From the NCBI RefSeq assembly GCF_965644225.1, contig NZ_CBFFRJ010000144.1, positions 1-12,107 on the forward strand: a stretch of 12,107 nucleotides of DNA, in the 5' to 3' direction. Positions 1 to 6,625 of this stretch are shown here, in pieces. Source of the stretch: CBFFRJ01 sp965644225. GTDB lineage: Bacteria > Pseudomonadota > Gammaproteobacteria > Enterobacterales > Enterobacteriaceae. A program made the position numbers and the translations under genes. Under the pieces are notes generated by a model. The model made no database searches, had not been told where the DNA came from, and saw nothing but the letters and a program-made list of their open reading frames with translations. Numbering within the stretch: position 1 is the first letter of the stretch; each line of letters starts with the position of its first letter.

Positions 1-25
1 TACTGAAAATGTTAGGGAAAGAATA

Positions 26-61
26 CAGTAATATGGTCATGGATGACTGACCATATTACTG
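26..61. repeat. Perfect 14-bp inverted repeat (stem-loop)
   Basis: The arms cagtaatatggtca (26-39) and tgaccatattactg (48-61) are exact reverse complements around an 8-nt spacer. The stem is AT-rich and no clear T-run follows on either strand, so it does not look like a classical intrinsic terminator. It begins only 8 nt beyond the premature stop of the ATPase stub on the minus strand, which puts it at the point where that gene is cut off. It could be a relic of a mobile element end or a protein-binding palindrome; I cannot choose between these. Confidence 0.75.
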
Positions 62-69
62 GGGATCAC

Positions 70-219
70 TCAGCCCAGCACCAGATCAATGGCATCAAGA
101 AATGTGGATTTTCCCGAATCGCCAGGACCGATAAGGCAGTTAAAACCAGGGCTTGGATACCAGTCTGCCTGTCGTATTGATCTAAAGTTTTCGATACTGA
201 TATGCCGGATCACTGCCAT
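70..219 (-). pseudogene. N-terminal remnant of an AAA/OLD-family ATPase (49 codons)
   Basis: The minus-strand frame begins with ATG at 219, preceded by a good ribosome binding site (GGGAGA, about 6 nt upstream), and ends in TGA after 49 codons. The protein starts with a pattern typical of SMC-like and OLD-type ATPases: an 'I..ISIENFRSI' first strand, then 'FNCLIGPGDSGKST' (about residues 26-39), which contains a Walker A P-loop (GPGDSGKS), then 'LDAIDLVLG'. Family members run to several hundred residues with signature, Walker B and often Toprim domains, all missing here. After the stop the sequence enters the inverted repeat at 26-61 and shows no further homology, so the gene appears cut rather than carrying a point mutation. 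The stub cannot be an active ATPase. The family assignment is good at the P-loop ATPase level and tentative for the OLD-like subgroup. Confidence 0.7.
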
Positions 220-238
220 CTGCTTTCTCCCTGCGTAG

Positions 239-409
239 GAATATTCATTCTTAAACTCGGAATGGAGAAAGATAATTACACATGATGCTGTGCTTTTTTA
301 TGATGCAGATGGTTATCCGATAAAATTCGATGAAGCCGATTTTCTTTCCTTTATATGCAGGCTATGTAAAGGAAAGGAAATGCCAGTGCTGTCGCACTTT
401 ATTCTATAA
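239..409 (+). other. Open frame without a start codon, possible gene remnant
   Basis: Between an in-frame TAG (236-238) and TAA (407-409) there are 56 open codons on the plus strand. No ATG lies near the beginning, and the first in-frame ATG is only nine codons from the end. The translation has a protein-like composition, for example 'AVLFYDADGYPIKFDEADF' in the middle (about residues 17-35), which is unlike typical non-coding translation in this AT-rich stretch. I do not recognise the family. It overlaps the ribosome binding site of the ATPase stub on the other strand. It may be the C-terminal end of a decayed accessory gene, or it may be chance. Confidence 0.25.
340..380. repeat. Imperfect 14-bp inverted repeat
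   Basis: The core arms ctttccttta (344-353) and taaaggaaag (367-376) are exact reverse complements around 13 nt. Outside them one G-T wobble (343/377) and three A-T pairs (340-342 with 378-380) extend the stem to about 14 pairs. No T-run follows. A second, smaller perfect hairpin, actttat/ataaagt with a 3-nt loop, sits at 396-412. Both lie between the ATPase stub and the point where comM homology stops, in sequence that looks foreign to the ilv region. Confidence 0.55.
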
Positions 410-423
410 AGTCGCGTTTATTT

Positions 424-1284
424 CTATATGTTACAACCGCCTCCCACCATAGCGGCAAGTGAAGCACTATGGTGAGGCGCGCGAAACGGCCTCTGCCGCC
501 ACTTTTTCACAATGCTGGCGGAGTTAACCAGGCTTATGATGGCTGCGCTCTCAAGGGCTTCCTGACGATTTAAGGATGGCAACAGCGGCCCAAGTCGGCT
601 GGCAAGCATCGTTTTTCCGGTGCCGGGAGGGCCAATAAGTAACAGGTTATGGCCTCCCGCTGCGGTTATCTCCAGCGCGCGTTTTCCTTGCTCCTGGCCA
701 ATCACATCACTCAGATCATCATGGGTGTTTACCTCCTCGGGAGGAAGCGTGAAGGAGGGGGGTTGTAGCGCATGCTTGCCTTCCAGAAATGCACACACTT
801 CCTGCAAATGCTGTGCAACCAGACAATCTTGTGTCTCAGCCAGGCTGACCTCGGCTTCATTTTCCTGCGCCACGATAATACGCCTGCCTGCTTTAATGGC
901 TTCGACAGTGCTTGAGATCGCACCCGGAACACCTCTTAACGCGCCTGTAAGCGCCAGTTCCCCCACGAACTCAAATTGGTGTAAATGATTGACGCTAAGT
1001 TGCTCAGAGGCAGCGAGAAGCGCAATAGCGATAGGTAAATCATATCGCCCGCCGTCCTTGGGTAAATCAGCAGGGGCGAGATTAATTGTGATCTTTTTGG
1101 CCGGAAATTCGTAGCCGCTGTTGATGATTGCACTGCGGACACGATCCCTGGCCTCCTTGACCGTTGTTTCCGGGAGCCCAACCATGGTTAAACCGGGAAG
1201 TCCGTTGCTGATATGAACTTCAGCGGTTACCAGGGGCGCCGAAATCCCTAATGCCGCTCGAGTATAGATAACCGCTAACGTCAT
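424..1284 (-). pseudogene. comM: comM (yifB) truncated: Mg-chelatase-like AAA+ helicase, 3' half lost
   Basis: ComM/YifB is an AAA+ protein of about 506 residues in E. coli. In naturally competent bacteria it acts as a hexameric helicase that aids branch migration during uptake-DNA recombination. Here the first 283 residues are intact and very similar to the E. coli protein. They include the N-terminal Lon-protease-like (ChlI) domain (about 1-180), the Walker A motif GPPGTGKT (218-225), and the segment ending RPFRAPHHSASLAAMVGGG (265-283). After G283 homology stops abruptly: three unrelated codons (CNI) lead to TAG at 424-426. The expected following block, with Walker B (LFLDELPEF), sensor and arginine-finger regions and the C-terminal domain, is absent from 1-423. 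The start at 1284 has an AAGGAGA site. The retained part carries no stops or frameshifts, so the loss looks recent. It should be non-functional as an ATPase or helicase. In E. coli an intact yifB occupies this same divergent position beside ilvL. Confidence 0.93.
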
Positions 1285-1429
1285 AGTCTCTCCTTGTGAA
1301 CCACGATTATGCGCTGTTCATTCAGACAGACGTTTGAGGGATTGACGTTCTTACGAGGTGACACGCAGGCTAATTGCTGATTCTCGTTCTCATTGCAGGA
1401 CTCTGGAATCCTGGCCGCATCTTTTTCAA

Positions 1430-1590
1430 CTTAGCGATCGCGCCCAAAATGCAGAAAAAAATGAAGAAATTTCATTTTTAGTTTTCTTTATAAAAAACAA
1501 TGATTTTTATAGAAAAAATTTGTATGAAGCCTGATTGCGTCATAAATATTTCTTGTATCATCTCTCATATCTGTGATAACTCTTTAGGTA
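1430..1590 (+). promoter_or_regulatory. ilvLXGMEDA promoter and AT-rich upstream region
   Basis: This lies in the 339-nt gap between comM and ilvL. The stretch 1455-1545 is strikingly AT-rich with A- and T-tracts. In E. coli the matching segment is the upstream activating region of ilvPG, where IHF binds and supercoiling-driven duplex destabilisation stimulates the promoter; I infer the same role here. A plausible promoter is TTGTAT (1553-1558) with a 16-nt spacer and GATAAC (1575-1580) preceded by TGT. It would start transcription near 1587 and give an attenuated leader of roughly 190 nt, close to the length known in E. coli. The start site is inferred, not seen. In the rest of the gap (1285-1430) I see only the comM ribosome binding site and no strong comM promoter. 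Confidence 0.65.
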
Positions 1591-1623
1591 TTCCTTCGAA
1601 CCTGAAGACCGAAAGTACAGAAA

Positions 1624-1722
1624 ATGACAGCCCTTCTACGAGTGATTAGCCTGGTCGTGATTAGCGTGGTGGTGATTATTATCCCACCGTGCGGGGCTGC
1701 ACTTGGACGAGGAAAGGCTTAG
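1624..1722 (+). CDS. ilvL: ilv operon leader peptide IlvL (32 aa)
   Basis: This 32-residue reading frame, too short for most gene callers, matches the E. coli IlvL peptide along its whole length as I recall that sequence. Fifteen codons are regulatory: six Val (7, 11, 12, 15-17), five Ile (8, 13, 18-20) and four Leu (4, 5, 10, 27), with an unbroken VVVIII run at 15-20 and a CTA leucine codon at position 5. When charged tRNA for these amino acids is scarce, the ribosome stalls in this run, which favours the antiterminator fold over the terminator at 1747-1777. The peptide itself has no known separate function. No strong Shine-Dalgarno sequence precedes the ATG. Confidence 0.97.
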   Translation: MTALLRVISLVVISVVVIIIPPCGAALGRGKA

Positions 1723-1746
1723 AAATCAAGCCTTAACGAACTAAGA

Positions 1747-1777
1747 CCCCCGCACCGAAAGGTCCGGGGGTTTTTTT
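1747..1777 (+). terminator. ilv attenuator (Rho-independent terminator)
   Basis: CCCCCG (1747-1752) pairs with CGGGGG (1765-1770). The inner pairs A1754-T1763, C1755-G1762 and C1756-G1761 close a GAAA loop, with one C-C mismatch (1753/1764). Seven T residues (1771-1777) follow directly. It stands 24 nt after the ilvL stop codon, the position of the multivalent Ile/Val/Leu attenuator of the ilvGMEDA operon in E. coli and Salmonella. Confidence 0.95.
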
Positions 1778-1808
1778 ATGACCTAAAAACATAGACGAGG
1801 AACAAAGA

Positions 1809-1859
1809 ATGGCTTGCAGCACAAAATTCTGTTTCTCTCGATTTACGGCGGGGAACTAA
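1809..1859 (+). CDS. ilvX: Small protein IlvX (16 aa)
   Basis: ATG at 1809 opens a 16-codon frame encoding MACSTKFCFSRFTAGN and ending in TAA at 1857-1859. GAGG (1797-1800) lies 8 nt upstream, a good ribosome binding site. E. coli carries a small membrane-associated or hydrophobic protein of the same length at the same place, with sequence close to MNNSTKFCFSRFRTGN, so 12 of 16 residues agree by eye. The ilvX stop is separated from the ilvG ATG by only two bases, and its last codons span the ilvG ribosome binding site (ggcgggga, 1846-1853). Translation of ilvX is therefore likely to influence initiation at ilvG. Its molecular role is unknown. The identification rests on position, length and sequence and is firm for such a short gene. 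Confidence 0.85.
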   Translation: MACSTKFCFSRFTAGN

Positions 1860-1861
1860 CT

Positions 1862-3508
1862 ATGAATGGGGCGCAGTGGGTGGTACATGCGTTGCGAGCA
1901 CAGCAGGTTGATACAGTCTTTGGGTATCCGGGTGGCGCAATCATGCCTGTATACGATGCGTTGTACGATGGCGGCGTGGATCACCTGTTGTGTCGGCATG
2001 AGCAGGGCGCTGCCATGGCGGCTATCGGCTATGCTCGCTCAACCGGAAAAACCGGGGTCTGCATCGCAACGTCTGGCCCAGGTGCCACCAATCTGATCAC
2101 CGGTCTGGCTGACGCTCTGCTGGATTCTGTTCCGGTTGTGGCGATCACTGGTCAGGTTGCCGCTCCGTTGATCGGTACCGATGCGTTTCAGGAAGTGGAC
2201 GTTCTCGGTTTGTCATTGGCCTGCACCAAACACAGTTTCCTGGTGCAATCGCTGGAAGAGTTACCGCGCGTAATCGCCGAGGCTTTCCAGGTGGCAAACT
2301 CAGGTCGTCCTGGCCCGGTTCTGGTCGATATTCCTAAAGATATTCAGTTAGCCTCCGGCCTGCTTGAGCCGCATTTTTCCACTATTGAAGACGACCTCTC
2401 TTTCCCACAGGCGGAAATGGCGCAGGCTCGCCAGATGCTGGCTCAGGCTAAAAAACCCATGCTGTATGTGGGCGGTGGTGTCGGGATGGCGCAGGCGGTT
2501 CCGGCGCTGCGGGCATTCCTTGCAGAAACTCAAATGCCCGTCACTTGCACACTGAAGGGGCTGGGCGTTGTGGAAGACAGCTATCCCTGGTATCTGGGGA
2601 TGTTGGGCATGCATGGCACGAAAGCCGCGAACCTGGCGGTCCAGGAGTCCGATCTGTTGATTGCCGTGGGTGCTCGTTTCGACGACCGTGTAACCGGCAA
2701 GCTGAACACTTTTGCTCCCCATGCCAAAGTTATCCATATGGATATTGACCCGGCGGAAATGAATAAATTGCGCCAGGTGCATGTGGCGTTAGAAGGTGAC
2801 CTGAACAGATTGCTGCCTGCTCTGCAACAGCCATTAGCCATTGATGAGTGGCGTAATCATAACGCTGATATGCGCACCGAGTTTGCCTGGCGTTATGATC
2901 ATCCTGGCGAGTCTATCTATGCTCCGTTGCTGTTAAAACAGCTGTCAGACCGCAAACCTGCTAATAGCGTGGTGACCACCGATGTGGGTCAGCATCAAAT
3001 GTGGTCTGCACAGCACATGACTTACACGCGCCCGGAAAACTTTATTACCTCCAGTGGCCTGGGAACGATGGGTTTTGGGCTGCCTGCCGCCGTGGGCGCC
3101 CAGGTCGCCCGCCCGGACGATACGGTTATCTGTATCTCCGGTGACGGCTCCTTCATGATGAATGTTCAGGAGCTGGGCACCGTAAAACGAAAACAGTTAC
3201 CGCTGAAAATCCTGTTACTGGATAATCAGCGCTTAGGTATGGTTCGTCAGTGGCAGCAGTTATTCTTCAACGAACGTTATAGCGAGACCACACTTACTGA
3301 TAACCCCGATTTCCTCGTTCTGGCTAGCGCCTTCGGCATTCCCGGCCAGCACATCACCCGTAAAGACCAGGTTGAAGCGGCACTCGACACTATGTTGTCC
3401 AGCGAGGGGCCTTACCTGCTTCATGTCTCAATCGACGAGCTTGAGAATGTCTGGCCATTGGTACCGCCAGGTGCCAGTAACTCACAAATGCTGGAGAAAC
3501 AATCATGA
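1862..3508 (+). CDS. ilvG: Acetolactate synthase II large subunit IlvG
   Basis: This is the catalytic, thiamine-diphosphate-dependent subunit of acetohydroxyacid synthase isozyme II. It decarboxylates pyruvate and joins the resulting unit to pyruvate (valine and leucine branch) or 2-oxobutyrate (isoleucine branch). The 548-residue product has the usual length and is collinear with E. coli IlvG. The catalytic Glu47 lies in CRHEQGAAMAA, and the ThDP motif runs from GDG (427-429) to DN (454-455). I chose ATG 1862 over an upstream TTG (1814) because it gives the family N-terminus MNGAQWVVHALRAQ and follows the site ggcgggga. The frame is intact, whereas E. coli K-12 ilvG carries an inactivating frameshift. 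A functional isozyme II, which is weakly sensitive to valine, is therefore expected, and valine-resistant growth may follow. The stop overlaps the ilvM start by ATGA. Confidence 0.98.
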   Translation: MNGAQWVVHALRAQQVDTVFGYPGGAIMPVYDALYDGGVDHLLCRHEQGAAMAAIGYARSTGKTGVCIATSGPGATNLITGLADALLDSVPVVAITGQVAAPLIGTDAFQEVDVLGLSLACTKHSFLVQSLEELPRVIAEAFQVANSGRPGPVLVDIPKDIQLASGLLEPHFSTIEDDLSFPQAEMAQARQMLAQAKKPMLYVGGGVGMAQAVPALRAFLAETQMPVTCTLKGLGVVEDSYPWYLGMLGMHGTKAANLAVQESDLLIAVGARFDDRVTGKLNTFAPHAKVIHMDIDPAEMNKLRQVHVALEGDLNRLLPALQQPLAIDEWRNHNADMRTEFAWRYDHPGESIYAPLLLKQLSDRKPANSVVTTDVGQHQMWSAQHMTYTRPENFITSSGLGTMGFGLPAAVGAQVARPDDTVICISGDGSFMMNVQELGTVKRKQLPLKILLLDNQRLGMVRQWQQLFFNERYSETTLTDNPDFLVLASAFGIPGQHITRKDQVEAALDTMLSSEGPYLLHVSIDELENVWPLVPPGASNSQMLEKQS

Positions 3509-3768
3509 TGCAACATCAGGTCGCTGTGCAGGCTCGTTTGAACCCGGAAACCTTAGAACGTGTATTACGCGTGGTACGCCACCGCGGCTTTCAGGTTTGC
3601 GCGATGAACATGGAGACCGCCGCTGATAGCCGAAACATCAATATCGAATTGACCGTTGCCAGCCCCCGCCCCGTCGAATTACTGTTTAGCCAGTTAAGCA
3701 AACTGGTCGACGTCGCCCGGGTTGATATCCAGCAATGTACAACATCATCACAACAGATCCGCGCTTGA
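3505..3768 (+). CDS. ilvM: Acetolactate synthase II small (regulatory) subunit IlvM
   Basis: IlvM is the ACT-domain small subunit that binds IlvG to form active acetohydroxyacid synthase II. The 87-residue product has the same length as E. coli IlvM and keeps the blocks MMQHQV, NPETLERVLRVVRHRGF and NINIELTVASPR, ending TSQQIRA-like. Nearly the whole protein is one ACT fold (about residues 3-78). Its ATG overlaps the ilvG TGA (ATGA, 3505-3508), indicating translational coupling that keeps the two subunits in balance. The differences from E. coli lie mainly in the middle (METAADSRN) and look like ordinary divergence. Confidence 0.97.
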   Translation: MMQHQVAVQARLNPETLERVLRVVRHRGFQVCAMNMETAADSRNINIELTVASPRPVELLFSQLSKLVDVARVDIQQCTTSSQQIRA

Positions 3769-3784
3769 GCGCAAAGGAATTAAA

Positions 3785-4711
3785 ATGACGAAGAAAGCTG
3801 ATTACATTTGGTTCAATGGCGAGATGGTTCCGTGGGGAGAGGCGAAGGTTCACGTGATGTCTCACGCGCTGCACTACGGAACGTCTGTATTCGAAGGTAT
3901 CCGTTGCTACGATTCGCACAAAGGGCCAGTGGTGTTCCGTCATCGCGAACACATGCAGCGTCTGCGTGATTCGGCCAAAATCTACCGTTTCCCGGTCTCT
4001 CAAAGCGTTGATGAATTGATGGAAGCCTGCCGCCAGGTTATCCGTAAAAACAACCTGACCAGCGCCTATATTCGTCCGCTGGTGTTTGTCGGTGATGTGG
4101 GTATGGGCGTGAATCCGCCAGATGGATACACCACCGATGTGATCATTGCGGCCTTCCCGTGGGGCGCATACCTTGGCGCAGAAGCGCTGGATCAGGGCAT
4201 TGATGCGATGGTTTCCTCCTGGAACCGCGTTGCGCCGAACACCATTCCGACTGCGGCGAAAGCCGGTGGTAACTATCTTTCTTCTCTGCTTGTTGGTAGT
4301 GAAGCGCGCCGCCACGGTTACCAGGAAGGTATCGCGCTGGACGTGAACGGCTATATTTCAGAAGGGGCCGGTGAAAACCTGTTTGAAGTGAAAGATGGCG
4401 TGTTGTTCACTCCGCCGTTTACTTCTTCAGCGCTGCCGGGCATTACCCGTGATGCGATCATCAAACTGGCGCAGGATCTGGGCCTTGAAGTGCGTGAGCA
4501 GACACTGTCCCGTGAATCGCTGTACCTGGCTGACGAAGTCTTTATGTCCGGTACCGCCGCAGAAATCACGCCGGTTCGCAGCGTTGATGGCATCCAGGTG
4601 GGTGAAGGCCGTTGTGGCCCGGTCACCAAACGTATTCAGCAAGCATTCTTTGGCCTCTTTACCGGTGAAACCGAAGATAAATGGGGCTGGTTGGATCAAG
4701 TTAATCAATAA
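3785..4711 (+). CDS. ilvE: Branched-chain amino acid aminotransferase IlvE
   Basis: IlvE is a fold-type IV PLP enzyme that makes the final reversible transamination to isoleucine, valine and leucine, with glutamate as amino donor. The product has 308 residues against 309 in E. coli, the difference being one Thr at the N-terminus (MTKKADYIW). The PLP-binding lysine is K159 in PTAAKAGGNYLSS. The HYGTSVFEGIRCY block (30-42) and the C-terminal EITPVRSVDG segment are present. I chose ATG 3785 because an AAAGGA site precedes it and it matches the family start; the frame extends further upstream only through a TTG inside ilvM. The gene begins 16 nt after ilvM and is followed by a hairpin before ilvD. 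Confidence 0.98.
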   Translation: MTKKADYIWFNGEMVPWGEAKVHVMSHALHYGTSVFEGIRCYDSHKGPVVFRHREHMQRLRDSAKIYRFPVSQSVDELMEACRQVIRKNNLTSAYIRPLVFVGDVGMGVNPPDGYTTDVIIAAFPWGAYLGAEALDQGIDAMVSSWNRVAPNTIPTAAKAGGNYLSSLLVGSEARRHGYQEGIALDVNGYISEGAGENLFEVKDGVLFTPPFTSSALPGITRDAIIKLAQDLGLEVREQTLSRESLYLADEVFMSGTAAEITPVRSVDGIQVGEGRCGPVTKRIQQAFFGLFTGETEDKWGWLDQVNQ

Positions 4712-4719
4712 ACAAAATG

Positions 4720-4748
4720 ACAGGGCGGCACGCACCGCCTTGTTTTTT
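4720..4748 (+). terminator. Terminator-like hairpin between ilvE and ilvD
   Basis: GGCGG (4724-4728) pairs with CCGCC (4735-4739) around CACGCA. The stem extends outward through G-T, A-T, C-G and A-T to 4720/4743, and a T-rich tail (4743-4748) follows. It looks like a weak intrinsic terminator or a processing/stabilising hairpin inside the operon. I recall a GC hairpin with the same loop in E. coli between these genes. It may lower expression of ilvDA relative to ilvGME; this is inference. Confidence 0.5.
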
Positions 4749-4772
4749 AGACAGACTGGGAGTAACTAACGC

Positions 4773-6623
4773 ATGCCTAAGTACCGTTCCGCCACCACCA
4801 CTCATGGGCGTAATATGGCGGGTGCCCGCGCGCTGTGGCGCGCCACCGGGATGACCGACGCAGATTTTGGTAAGCCAATTATCGCGGTCGTGAACTCGTT
4901 TACCCAGTTCGTGCCGGGCCACGTGCACCTGCGCGATCTCGGTAAGCTGGTTGCTGAGCAAATTGAAGCCTCCGGCGGCGTGGCGAAAGAGTTCAACACC
5001 ATCGCCGTGGATGACGGGATTGCGATGGGCCACGGGGGCATGCTTTATTCACTGCCTTCGCGTGAGCTGATCGCCGATTCCGTGGAATATATGGTCAATG
5101 CCCACTGCGCTGATGCAATGGTCTGTATCTCCAACTGTGACAAAATCACCCCGGGGATGTTGATGGCGTCATTGCGCCTGAACATTCCGGTTATCTTCGT
5201 TTCCGGCGGCCCAATGGAAGCCGGTAAGACCAAGCTCTCCGACAAAATCATCAAGCTGGATCTGGTCGATGCCATGATTCAGGGTGCGGATCCGACCGTT
5301 TCTGACGATCAGAGCAACCAGGTTGAACGCTCTGCCTGCCCAACCTGTGGTTCCTGCTCCGGCATGTTTACCGCTAACTCAATGAACTGCCTGACCGAAG
5401 CCCTGGGTCTGTCACAGCCGGGCAATGGCTCGCTGCTGGCAACGCATGCTGACCGTAAGCAGCTGTTCCTCAACGCCGGTAAACGCATTGTTGAGCTGAC
5501 CAAACGTTACTACGAGCAGGATGATGTCAGCGCGCTGCCGCGTAATATCGCCAATAAATCTGCATTTGAAAACGCCATGACGCTGGATATCGCCATGGGC
5601 GGCTCCACCAACACCGTTCTGCACCTGCTGGCTGCCGCACAGGAAGCGGAAATCGACTTCACCATGAGTGATATCGATAAGCTGTCCCGTAAAGTGCCAC
5701 AGCTGTGTAAGGTTGCGCCGAGCACGCAGAAATACCATATGGAAGATGTGCACCGCGCCGGCGGCGTTCTGGGGATCCTCGGCGAACTTGATCGTGCCGG
5801 GTTGCTGAACCGGGACGTGAAAAACGTATTAGGTCTGACGCTGCCGCAATCTCTGGAACAGTACGATGTGATGCTGACCAACGACGAGGCGGTGAAAAAG
5901 ATGTTCCGTGCCGGTCCGGCGGGCATTCGTACTACTCAGGCGTTCTCGCAGGATTGCCGCTGGGATACGCTGGATGACGATCGTGCCGAGGGCTGTATCC
6001 GCTCTCTGGAACATGCTTACAGCAAAGACGGCGGTCTGGCGGTGCTGTACGGCAACTTTGCTGAAAACGGCTGTATCGTAAAAACTGCCGGTGTGGATGA
6101 CAGTATTTTGAAATTTACCGGCCCGGCGAAAGTGTATGAGAGCCAGGACGATGCCGTTGAAGCTATTCTTGGCGGCAAAGTGGTGGCTGGTGATGTGGTT
6201 GTCATCCGCTACGAAGGGCCGAAAGGTGGTCCGGGGATGCAGGAAATGCTTTACCCGACAACCTTCCTCAAATCGATGGGCCTTGGCAAAGCGTGCGCCC
6301 TGATTACCGATGGCCGTTTCTCCGGCGGTACTTCTGGTCTGTCAATTGGCCATGTTTCGCCGGAAGCGGCGAGCGGCGGCAATATTGCCATCATTGAAGA
6401 CGGCGACATGATTGCTATCGATATCCCGAACCGTGGCATTTCGCTGCAATTGAGCGATGCGGAAATTGCTGCGCGTCGTGAAGCGCAGGAAGCCCGCGGC
6501 GCCCAGGCCTGGACGCCGAAAGCCCGTGAACGTCAGGTCTCCTTCGCGCTGCGTGCATACGCCAGCCTCGCCACCAGTGCAGATAAAGGCGCTGTACGCG
6601 ACAAATCCAAACTTGGGGGCTAA
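4773..6623 (+). CDS. ilvD: Dihydroxy-acid dehydratase IlvD
   Basis: IlvD dehydrates 2,3-dihydroxy-isovalerate and 2,3-dihydroxy-3-methylvalerate to the corresponding 2-oxo acids, the third common step for valine and isoleucine. The product has 616 residues, the same as E. coli. Fe-S cluster cysteines are visible at C122 (SNCDK) and C195 (CPTCGSCSG, 189-197). The conserved GGSTNTVLHL block and the C-terminal DGRFSGGTSGLSIGHVSPEAA block (about 510-530) are intact. In E. coli this class carries an oxygen-labile [4Fe-4S] cluster. The start has GGGAGT upstream and begins MPKYRSATTTHGRNMAGAR. The stop (TAA, 6621-6623) abuts ilvA, so the two are probably coupled. Confidence 0.99.
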   Translation: MPKYRSATTTHGRNMAGARALWRATGMTDADFGKPIIAVVNSFTQFVPGHVHLRDLGKLVAEQIEASGGVAKEFNTIAVDDGIAMGHGGMLYSLPSRELIADSVEYMVNAHCADAMVCISNCDKITPGMLMASLRLNIPVIFVSGGPMEAGKTKLSDKIIKLDLVDAMIQGADPTVSDDQSNQVERSACPTCGSCSGMFTANSMNCLTEALGLSQPGNGSLLATHADRKQLFLNAGKRIVELTKRYYEQDDVSALPRNIANKSAFENAMTLDIAMGGSTNTVLHLLAAAQEAEIDFTMSDIDKLSRKVPQLCKVAPSTQKYHMEDVHRAGGVLGILGELDRAGLLNRDVKNVLGLTLPQSLEQYDVMLTNDEAVKKMFRAGPAGIRTTQAFSQDCRWDTLDDDRAEGCIRSLEHAYSKDGGLAVLYGNFAENGCIVKTAGVDDSILKFTGPAKVYESQDDAVEAILGGKVVAGDVVVIRYEGPKGGPGMQEMLYPTTFLKSMGLGKACALITDGRFSGGTSGLSIGHVSPEAASGGNIAIIEDGDMIAIDIPNRGISLQLSDAEIAARREAQEARGAQAWTPKARERQVSFALRAYASLATSADKGAVRDKSKLGG

Positions 6624-6625
6624 TG

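Noticed and set aside
1431..1450. GCGATCGC palindrome as a possible CRP-S (Sxy-dependent) site for comM
   Set aside because: The core resembles the TGCGATC half-sites of competence promoters, but the flanking T/A runs are incomplete and it lies about 150 nt from the comM start inside the ilv promoter region. It is too weak to call.
1814..1861. Upstream TTG start extending IlvG by 16 residues
   Set aside because: This stretch is the ilvX gene in another frame, and the ATG at 1862 gives the conserved IlvG N-terminus and length.
3686..4315. 209-codon minus-strand open frame opposite ilvM-ilvE
   Set aside because: It is a shadow of ilvE codon usage with no recognisable motif and no ribosome binding site context of its own.
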